The notes beneath the pieces were generated by a model. That model was not told the origin of the DNA and did not search any database. It saw nothing but the letters and a program-made list of their open reading frames with translations. A stretch of 5,025 nt of DNA. Source: an uncultured Porphyromonadaceae bacterium (GTDB taxonomy: Bacteria; Bacteroidota; Bacteroidia; Bacteroidales; CAMTPD01). Numbering within the stretch: the first letter of the stretch is position 1; each line of letters begins with the position of its first letter. Shown piece after piece: positions 1 to 5,025 of this stretch. The translations under genes and the position numbers were made by a program. The DNA lies in contig CAMTPD010000180.1 in assembly GCA_947074265.1 (NCBI GenBank), positions 1-5,025 of the forward strand, read 5' to 3'.

Positions 1-53
1 GCATCCGAGCTTCTCCGGAGTGACTGGAGTTCAGACGTGTGCTCTTCCGATCT
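1..53 (+). other. Illumina library adapter left on the contig end (not genomic)
   Basis: Positions 20-53 match the 34-base Illumina TruSeq Read 2 primer site exactly (it begins GTGACTGGAGTTCAG and ends GCTCTTCCGATCT). Positions 1-11 match the end of the P7 tail (GCATACGAGAT) with two A-to-C differences, at 5 and 10, as expected from low-quality read ends. Positions 12-19, TCTCCGGA, fall exactly where the i7 index belongs; from memory this is the reverse complement of index D702 (TCCGGAGA). The order tail, index, primer site, insert is that of a library molecule. Genomic sequence begins at 54. The left edge is therefore a true contig end, and nothing can be inferred about the gene's real upstream sequence. 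Confidence 0.98.
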
Positions 54-838
54 TCGAAATCGAACTAAAGAGCACAAACATCAATACGAAAGACTTCTCT
101 TGGAGTACAACATTGAATATGTCTCGCAACAAAAATACATTGGTAAAACTTGATGGTGATCAAGATCTGGTAATTGATGGTCAAATCATCAACAAAGTTG
201 GTCACTCATACTATTCATTCTACATGTATGAATATGCTGGAGTTGATCCTGCTACAGGTAAAGAAATGTATTTCAAAAACAGAGACGGAGATCGTTCTAC
301 AACTACAAACTATGCTGAAGCAGACCGCGTAATTGTTGGAACTGTAGAGCCTAAGTTAGTTGGTGGTCTTACAAACAACCTAAGCTGGAAGTTTATCGAT
401 CTTGGTTTTACATTTACTTATTCAATTGGTGGCCATGCATTGGATAATGCTTCTTGGTTGCAATCGAATGGTGGTACGTATAACTATCGCGGTAACATCC
501 CTTCATATTATAAGATTGAAGAAATGTGGCAACAACCTGGCGATAACGCGAAACTTCCTCAATTTGTTTATGGAAATGCAAATGTGCGTTCTTCAAGATG
601 GTTGATGCCAACAGATCACCTTCGTTTGAAAAACTTGACTGTCGGTTTTACAGCTCCAAGTAAATGGGCCGAAAAACTAGGTCTTGCACGTTTGAGAGCG
701 TATGCTTCGGGTAACAACTTGTTTACAATCAAATCTAAAGATTTGTATGTTGATCCTGAAACTCCTACTAATGGTGTTGTAACATTCGAAACACCTGCTC
801 TAAGAACAATGACTTTCGGTATCGAAGTTGGTTTCTAA
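54..838 (+). CDS. SusC/RagA-family TonB-linked outer membrane protein, C-terminal part (5' end missing)
   Basis: This is the C-terminal end, 260 codons from 56 plus TAA, of a TonB-dependent transporter that imports large oligomers across the outer membrane with its SusD lid. Full-length relatives have about 1000 residues, so roughly three quarters is missing. Visible are alternating barrel strands and SusC C-terminal landmarks: YEYAGVDPATGKEMYF after a long strand pair, PKLVGGLTNNLSWKFIDL, LRLKNLTVGF, a late strand with GNNLFTIK, and a final strand ALRTMTFGIEVGF. The last strand ends in Phe, as expected of a BamA recognition signal. The frame stays open leftwards into the adapter, where GTG at 20 looks like a start; that start is false, and the first 11 residues plus part of the twelfth (MTGVQTCALPIF) are adapter translation. 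The gene lies 32 nt before the SusD gene, in the usual SusC-then-SusD order. Family assignment is secure. The substrate is unknown, because the signal peptide, plug and most of the barrel are absent. Confidence 0.95.
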
Positions 839-870
839 ACAATACACATTTTTAAAGCGATTTTATTGAT

Positions 871-2355
871 ATGAAAAAGATATACAAATCGGTGTTGGTA
901 GTTTTAGCAGCTGCTACACTTACCTCATGTGGAAACAGTTGGTTGGACGAAAGTCCATCCAACGGTGCAGACACAGAAGTTGCGATCGATAACTATGCTA
1001 AAGCCTTGAATGCACTTTACGGTGTATACGACGGATTGCAAGGGAGCTCATCTCGTAACGAATATTACGGTGCAAGAATGCTTTATTATGGAGACGTTCG
1101 TGCCGATGATATGCAATCTTCAACAGGAACACGTACTGTGCCTTTGTATGAAATGCGTTATACAGCATCGAATGCACCAGGTATCTGGGATATACCTTAT
1201 AATGTAATTCGTCGTGCAAATAGCTTGCTTGATGCAATTGAAAAAGGTAAAGTTGCAGATGGAAAAGAAGCTGATCTTGCAGATATGAAAGGTCAATGTC
1301 TTACAGTAAGAGCTTTGGCTCATTTCGACTTGTGTCGTATCTACGGTAAGCCTTACCAAATGGATAATGGAGTATCATACGGTGTGCCAATTATCACAAA
1401 GCCGGTAAATCCTTATGATGGAGAAGGTTTGTATCCAAGCCGTAACTCAGTGAAAGAGGTTTATGATCAAGTTATTTCAGATCTTACTGCAGCAATTCCA
1501 TTGTTAAAAACTGCACAGACAAAAGAAAACGGTTATATCAATCAAGGAGCAGCAAAAGCACTATTGTCTCGTGTTTATTTATACAAAGGGGATAATCAGC
1601 AAGCGTTGGCTGTAGCTAAAGAGGTGATTGCATCTGGTTCTTATGAACTTTGGGCAACGGATGAATATGTTTCAGGTTGGTCAAAACCAGGTAGCAAAGA
1701 AATGATTTTCGAAATCGTAAATAAAGGAACTGACGACTGGGTAGACCGTGAATCGATCGGTTACTTGATGGCTGAAGATGGTTATAGCGATATGGTTCTG
1801 ACAAAGAAGTTTGTTGATGAATTAAATAGCGATCCTAACGATATTCGTATTGGTGTAACATTAGCAGCGGTAAAAGCGGCTAATATCAAACTTTATGGAA
1901 CCAATCGTGTTTATTTGAATAAATTTCCAGGAAGAAGTGGAGATGTTCGTGTAAACAATATTCCGGCTCTTCGTATTTCTGAGATCTATTTGAATGCAGC
2001 GGAAGCAGCATTTAAATTAGGAGATAATGCAACGGCAGTAGAATACTTGAATCCTATTGTATTGCGTGCTAACCCGAAAGCAACTCCGGTTGCAGCAGGA
2101 GACGTTACATTGGAGCGTATTTTGCTTGAGCGTGCAAAAGAGTTGGTTGGTGAAGGACACCGTTTCTTCGATGCAATGCGTAACAATCAAACTGTAGTTC
2201 GTTATACATCTGCTGCTGATCAAGGATGGCAGTTAAACTTAACAGAGGCATCGAGAAAGTTCGATAATACATATTTCAGAACGATTCTACCGATACCTGT
2301 AAAAGAGATTGATTCAAACTATGTGATTGCTGAACAGCAAAATCCTGGTTACTAA
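871..2355 (+). CDS. SusD/RagB-family nutrient-binding outer membrane lipoprotein
   Basis: This complete 494-residue protein is the surface lipoprotein that caps its SusC partner and captures substrate. Residues 1-20 form a lipoprotein signal: MKK, a hydrophobic stretch, then LTSC with Cys20 as the lipidated residue, followed by the common mature start WLDESP. Family landmarks follow in order: YYGDVRADDM (72-81), RALAHFDLCRIYGKPY (147-162), a TPR-like helical pair (about 223-260), RISEIYLNAAEAAFKLGD (368-385), LLERAKELVGEGHRFFDAMR (418-437, typical SusD helix), and the C-terminal signature ILPIPVKEI...QNPGY (472-494). The length is slightly short but normal for the family, usually about 500-600. 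The ATG at 871 is chosen because it gives the intact lipoprotein signal. No Shine-Dalgarno sequence precedes it, only A/T-rich DNA, as is usual in Bacteroidota. It is the second and last gene of its unit, with a terminator 22 nt after the stop. The ligand, glycan or peptide, cannot be read from sequence. Confidence 0.97.
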   Translation: MKKIYKSVLVVLAAATLTSCGNSWLDESPSNGADTEVAIDNYAKALNALYGVYDGLQGSSSRNEYYGARMLYYGDVRADDMQSSTGTRTVPLYEMRYTASNAPGIWDIPYNVIRRANSLLDAIEKGKVADGKEADLADMKGQCLTVRALAHFDLCRIYGKPYQMDNGVSYGVPIITKPVNPYDGEGLYPSRNSVKEVYDQVISDLTAAIPLLKTAQTKENGYINQGAAKALLSRVYLYKGDNQQALAVAKEVIASGSYELWATDEYVSGWSKPGSKEMIFEIVNKGTDDWVDRESIGYLMAEDGYSDMVLTKKFVDELNSDPNDIRIGVTLAAVKAANIKLYGTNRVYLNKFPGRSGDVRVNNIPALRISEIYLNAAEAAFKLGDNATAVEYLNPIVLRANPKATPVAAGDVTLERILLERAKELVGEGHRFFDAMRNNQTVVRYTSAADQGWQLNLTEASRKFDNTYFRTILPIPVKEIDSNYVIAEQQNPGY

Positions 2356-2377
2356 TCAAATACTATAATATGTTTGC

Positions 2378-2410
2378 AAGGAGTTCCGCTTAGCGGAGCT
2401 CCTTTTTTTT
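2378..2410 (+). terminator. Rho-independent terminator after the SusD gene
   Basis: The arms 2378-2389 and 2393-2404 form a 12-bp stem with one G-T wobble (2384/2398) around a 3-nt TTA loop. The stem has a GC-rich core (TCCGC/GCGGA) and runs directly into eight T residues (2403-2410). It starts 22 nt after the SusD stop codon. It should end the transcript of the first transporter pair and separate it from the second. Confidence 0.93.
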
Positions 2411-2476
2411 GTTTGTATGCAGGGTGAATATTATATAATACATAGTTTGGATATTTTATTGTATAAATATACGATT

Positions 2477-2496
2477 AAATTGTTGGTCAAATTGTT
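2477..2496. repeat. Perfect 8-bp direct repeat upstream of the promoter, possible activator site
   Basis: AAATTGTT occurs at 2477-2484 and again at 2489-2496, separated by GGTC, so the two copies are 12 bp apart start to start, close to one helical turn. It lies about 85-105 bp upstream of the predicted transcription start of the second SusC gene, where an activator could bind. Regulators of SusCD loci, such as hybrid two-component systems, do act from upstream sites, but this repeat matches no specific site known to me. In AT-rich DNA chance occurrence remains possible. Confidence 0.35.
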
Positions 2497-2508
2497 CCAT
2501 AAAATGGA
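2496..2508. repeat. Small dyad TCCAT-AAA-ATGGA
   Basis: Two 5-bp inverted arms (2496-2500 and 2504-2508) surround a 3-bp spacer. The dyad begins on the last base of the 8-bp direct repeat, so the two signals form one continuous 32-bp block, 2477-2508, ending about 40 bp before the promoter. It could be a protein-binding half-site pair. Such short arms occur often by chance in AT-rich DNA. Confidence 0.2.
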
Positions 2509-2547
2509 TTATTATGTCGTTTTTGTTTCAAAAAGTTTGTTTTAGCA

Positions 2548-2577
2548 TTGCAAAGTAATAAAATGGTTGTATATTTG
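2548..2577 (+). promoter_or_regulatory. Bacteroidota-type promoter of the second SusC gene
   Basis: TATATTTG at 2570-2577 is a full match to the Bacteroidota -7 consensus TAnnTTTG. TTG at 2548-2550 (ATTG from 2547, against consensus TTTG) supplies the -33 element with a 19-bp spacer, within the usual range. The start of transcription would fall at about 2580-2584, leaving a leader of roughly 145 nt before the ATG at 2727. It is the best match seen in the gap and has the correct orientation and position. The start point is inferred, not observed. Confidence 0.72.
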
Positions 2578-2589
2578 TGTTGTACAACA
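2578..2589. promoter_or_regulatory. Perfect 12-bp palindrome at the transcription start, candidate operator
   Basis: TGTTGTACAACA reads the same on both strands. It begins at the base directly after the -7 element and covers the predicted transcription start. A dimeric repressor bound here would block initiation or promoter escape. Alternatively, transcribed RNA could pair there, but with no loop the hairpin would be poor, so a DNA site is favoured. No regulator gene is in the window, so the binding protein is unknown. Confidence 0.4.
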
Positions 2590-2606
2590 GTTATAGACAA
2601 TGAAGC

Positions 2607-2678
2607 TATATCTGTTATGTGTGTATAAAAATACAATGTAGTGAATCTTGTACTTCTGTGAAGCTTAAAACAGATGTA
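2607..2678 (+). promoter_or_regulatory. Possible leader stem before the second SusC gene
   Basis: Positions 2607-2616 and 2669-2678 can pair over 10 bp, with ATCTGTT/AACAGAT as the uninterrupted core and one G-T wobble, closing a 52-nt loop inside the predicted leader. No T-run follows it, so it is not a terminator. It might shape the 5' end of the mRNA. The stem is AT-rich with only two G-C pairs, so support is weak. Confidence 0.2.
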
Positions 2679-2718
2679 TGCATAAACGCTAATTTTAAAT
2701 AAACACTTAATAAATCCA

Positions 2719-2730
2719 ATGAATCTATGA
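2719..2730 (+). other. Three-codon upstream reading frame overlapping the SusC start
   Basis: ATG AAT CTA TGA at 2719-2730 encodes Met-Asn-Leu and stops in the sequence ATGA, whose ATG (2727) starts the second SusC gene. A ribosome ending here would already sit on the SusC start, so re-initiation is possible. The real start is 2727 and not 2719, because only 2727 opens the signal peptide. This may be chance; there is no evidence that the minigene is translated. Confidence 0.25.
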
Positions 2731-5025
2731 AGAAGTTGACCTTTGTGTTAATTTGCTTAATGCTGAGTGTTGGTTTAGCTTTTGCTCAAACTACGAAAGT
2801 AGCCGGTGTGGTTACCTCTTCGGAAGATGGATATCCGGTAATCGGAGCATCTGTAGTTGCAAAAGGTACTACTCAGGGTACAGTGACAGACATCGATGGT
2901 AATTTTACAATCGACGTGCCTTCAAGCGTAAAAACGCTAATCTTCTCTTATGTCGGAATGAATACAAAAGAAGTTCCGGTAAAATCAGTGATGAATGTTG
3001 TACTTGATCCTGCAAGCCTAGACCTAGAAGAGGTTGTAGTAACAGGATATGGAGTTACTAAGAAAGCAGCCTTTACCGGTTCTGCACAAACGTTGAAGAG
3101 CGAAGAGTTAGTAGCAAAAACAGATGCTAACTTTATGAAATCACTTCAAGGTTCGGTAGCCGGTTTGCAAATGAACAACCGTGGCGGACAGCCTGGAGCA
3201 TATGCATCGGTTAATATCCGTGGTATCGGATCTGTAAACTCAGGAACAGAACCTCTTTACGTTATCGACGGTATGCCATACTTCTCAGACAAAGTAGGTA
3301 TGAATTCTGGTGTTGGTAGTGGCCAACAAGCATCTTCTCCATTGGCAAGTATCAATCCTGCCGATATCGAAAGCATCAACGTACTTAAAGACGCAACGGC
3401 GACATCTATTTATGGTGCACGTGCAGCGAATGGTGTAATCGTAATTACAACAAAGAAAGGTAAAGAAGGAAAACCTCAAGTAAATCTTACTGCCAAAGCA
3501 GGGGTTTCTAGAGTTTTCAACCTAGACAATAATTACAAAACAGTAGATCTAGATCGTTATTTAGATATCTGGGGTGGTGCTATCAGTAACTACGACCAAG
3601 CAAGCTTTCCTTCAAAACAAGACGGTATTAATTACTTGAAAAACGGTTTTGGTATTACGGACAAAACAAAATCGGTAGACTGGTTAGATGAAGTACTACG
3701 TACAGGCTTTACACAAGAGTACAATGTAGACGTACAAGGTGGTAAAGACGGATTGAAATACTTTGTGAGCGCAGGATACTTCGACAACGAAGGGGTATTG
3801 ATCGGTACAGGTATGGATCGTTACTCGGGTCGTCTTAACTTGGAGCAATCAGGTAAAGTAGTTTCTTTCGGGGTACAAGCTTCAGGATCTATTGCGAATA
3901 TCAACAATGCACCATCAGAAAGCCAATATGTAAACCCTATCGTTGCGGTTTACGACCTTCGTCCTTGGGAACAAGTATACAACGAAGACGGATCATACAA
4001 CTTGGATGCTTATTACAATCCGGTTGCAATCAACGACCCGGATAAAGGGGATATCCGCAAACAAAAACAAACTGTTGCAATCATCAATCCATGGGCAACT
4101 GTGAAGTTTGCAAAAGACTTTACATTCAAAACGTCGCTTGGTTTGAACTGGTTCAACCTAAACGAATTCAACCTTTGGTCAATGATGAACCCACAGGGTG
4201 CTGAAATGAATCGCCAAGGTATTCAAAACAAAGAAGACTTCTTTACATGGACATTTACAAATACATTAAACTGTGTAAAAACAGTTGGAAGCAACAACTT
4301 CAATGTATTGTTGGGTCAAGAAGCACAAAAACAAACACGCAACATATCATATCTAGTTGCAAACAACTATCCTGCAAATGCAGGTCCTGAAATCGGGAAT
4401 GCATCAACTCCGGTATCGGCAGGAACTTACAAATACGAAAGCTCATTGGCTTCTTATTTCACAAACTTGCAATACGATTACGCAGGTAAATACTACCTAT
4501 CGGGAAGTGTACGTGTAGACGGAACTTCACGCGTGGGTGACAACAACCGCTGGGGTACTTTCTACTCTGTAGGTGGTAAATATAGAATCTCTGGTGAAGA
4601 ATTTATGGAATCAACATCAGATTGGTTGACAAACTTGGCTGTTCGCACAAGTTACGGTACTGTAGGTAACCAAGACATCGGTTGGTACGAAGCTCGTCAA
4701 CTATACGGATTCGGTTACGACTACAAAGGAAACCCGGGTGCGGTGCCAACACAAATTGGTAACCCAGACTTGAAATGGGAGAAATCGGCGAAGTTCAACG
4801 TTGGTTTGGATATGATGTTCTTCAACCGCCTATCTCTAGATGTAGAATTCTACGACTCACGTACCAAAGATATGATCTTCTACGTTCCACTATCACTAAC
4901 AGGTGGTATCGCAACAATGCCGATGAACGTAGGTGAAATGAAGAATACAGGTATCGAAGCGTTGATCAACGCAACCCTTATTCAAACGAAAGATTGGAAC
5001 TGGACAATGAAACTTAACTTATCTC
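2727..5025 (+). CDS. SusC/RagA-family TonB-linked outer membrane protein, N-terminal 766 residues (3' end beyond window)
   Basis: This is a TonB-dependent outer-membrane transporter of the SusC type, open from ATG 2727 to the window end; about 230-270 residues are probably missing. Residues 1-20 are a signal peptide ending AFA before Gln21. Residues 25-93 are a carboxypeptidase-regulatory-like beta-sandwich (GVVTSSEDGYPVIGASVVAKGT, DIDGNFTI). EEVVVTGYG (101-109) is the SusC junction motif near the TonB box. The plug (about 115-245) contains LYVIDGMPY (177-185) and INVLKDATATSIYGARAANG (217-236). The rest is barrel, with VRVDGTSRVGDNNRWG and NPDLKWEKS as family landmarks. No STN signalling domain precedes the beta-sandwich, so direct signalling to an anti-sigma factor is unlikely. 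The MKK...CLMLS...AFAQ start resembles RagA, but that does not fix the substrate. It has its own promoter, and a SusD partner is expected downstream. Its codons differ from those of the preceding pair (more TAC than TAT). Confidence 0.97.
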   Translation, partial: MKKLTFVLICLMLSVGLAFAQTTKVAGVVTSSEDGYPVIGASVVAKGTTQGTVTDIDGNFTIDVPSSVKTLIFSYVGMNTKEVPVKSVMNVVLDPASLDLEEVVVTGYGVTKKAAFTGSAQTLKSEELVAKTDANFMKSLQGSVAGLQMNNRGGQPGAYASVNIRGIGSVNSGTEPLYVIDGMPYFSDKVGMNSGVGSGQQASSPLASINPADIESINVLKDATATSIYGARAANGVIVITTKKGKEGKPQVNLTAKAGVSRVFNLDNNYKTVDLDRYLDIWGGAISNYDQASFPSKQDGINYLKNGFGITDKTKSVDWLDEVLRTGFTQEYNVDVQGGKDGLKYFVSAGYFDNEGVLIGTGMDRYSGRLNLEQSGKVVSFGVQASGSIANINNAPSESQYVNPIVAVYDLRPWEQVYNEDGSYNLDAYYNPVAINDPDKGDIRKQKQTVAIINPWATVKFAKDFTFKTSLGLNWFNLNEFNLWSMMNPQGAEMNRQGIQNKEDFFTWTFTNTLNCVKTVGSNNFNVLLGQEAQKQTRNISYLVANNYPANAGPEIGNASTPVSAGTYKYESSLASYFTNLQYDYAGKYYLSGSVRVDGTSRVGDNNRWGTFYSVGGKYRISGEEFMESTSDWLTNLAVRTSYGTVGNQDIGWYEARQLYGFGYDYKGNPGAVPTQIGNPDLKWEKSAKFNVGLDMMFFNRLSLDVEFYDSRTKDMIFYVPLSLTGGIATMPMNVGEMKNTGIEALINATLIQTKDWNWTMKLNLS

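Larger units (their letters stand above)
2411..2726 (+). promoter_or_regulatory. 316-nt non-coding regulatory region between the two transport units
   Basis: I see no credible gene in this stretch on either strand; it is very AT-rich and rich in stop codons. It holds, in order, an 8-bp direct repeat, a small dyad, a Bacteroidota-type promoter, a perfect palindrome at the expected start point, and a leader of about 145 nt that could fold. Each is listed separately. No tRNA, small-RNA family or known riboswitch could be recognised by eye. Confidence 0.7.

Noticed and set aside
402..611. Overlapping frames at 402-605 (+) and 414-611 (-)
   Set aside because: Both are inside the SusC C-terminal barrel region, whose frame is uninterrupted and clearly the real one.
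998..1359. Open frames on the minus strand at 998-1237 and 1120-1359, and on the plus strand at 1010-1207
   Set aside because: They lie wholly inside the SusD gene, overlap each other, have odd compositions rich in His, Cys and Tyr, and lack any recognisable motif. They are shadows of the coding strand.
1616..2223. Minus-strand open frames at 1616-1804, 1986-2186 and 2017-2223
   Set aside because: They are antisense to conserved SusD sequence with no promoter, motif or gap in the sense gene that would suggest an independent gene.
2443..2450. TAGTTTG as a second -7 element
   Set aside because: It has one base too few between TA and TTTG to match TAnnTTTG, and the match at 2570 is exact.
2461..2472. 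Dyad GTATA-AA-TATAC
   Set aside because: Short alternating A/T arms in AT-rich DNA, expected by chance, with no clear relation to the promoter.
2373..2554. TTTGCAA (2373-2379) and TTGCAAA (2548-2554) as inverted repeats of an invertible promoter
   Set aside because: Phase-variable inversion occurs in Bacteroides, but 7-bp arms of a common AT-rich word, one of them in the terminator stem, are too short, and no invertase gene is visible.
2719..2721. ATG at 2719 as the start of the second SusC gene
   Set aside because: It is in another frame and meets TGA after three codons; the ATG at 2727 opens the signal peptide.
3285..3479. Minus-strand open frame, 64 codons, rich in Cys and Arg
   Set aside because: It is antisense to the highly conserved plug domain of the second SusC; the composition mirrors the sense codons.
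1..5025. Window as a closed circle or a single SusC gene split at the ends
   Set aside because: The left end is adapter, and the overlapping homologous ends differ in base and protein sequence, so they are two paralogs.

Overview
The window is a fragment of a Bacteroidota genome, most likely from the order Bacteroidales. The evidence is the gene content (SusC/RagA and SusD/RagB outer-membrane nutrient-uptake proteins), AT-rich DNA, no Shine-Dalgarno sequences before the starts, and a promoter of the Bacteroidota type (TTG, 19 bp, TAnnTTTG). I cannot name a genus or species.

Layout, all genes on the + strand. Positions 1-53 are not genomic: they are an Illumina library adapter (end of the P7 tail, an 8-base index, and the Read 2 primer site) left on the contig end. 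Positions 54-838 are the last 260 codons of a SusC-type TonB-dependent transporter. After a 32-nt gap comes its complete partner, a 494-residue SusD-type surface lipoprotein (871-2355). A strong intrinsic terminator (2378-2410) closes this two-gene unit. Positions 2411-2726 contain no gene but look regulatory: an 8-bp direct repeat, a small dyad, a good Bacteroidota promoter, a perfect 12-bp palindrome over the expected transcription start, and an untranslated leader of roughly 145 nt. A second SusC-type transporter starts at 2727 with an intact signal peptide and is cut by the window end after 766 codons. Its SusD partner is expected just beyond the right edge.

How the parts work together: SusC is a TonB-powered outer-membrane barrel and SusD a lipoprotein lid that captures an oligomeric nutrient, usually glycan and in RagAB oligopeptide, and passes it into the barrel. 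The window therefore holds one SusCD pair and the start of a second, independently promoted unit. No hydrolase, regulator or other substrate clue is present, so the substrates cannot be assigned.

I see no novel multi-gene system here. The points most worth checking are the adapter, which creates a false protein N-terminus, the dense regulatory region before the second transporter, and the different codon preferences of the two units.
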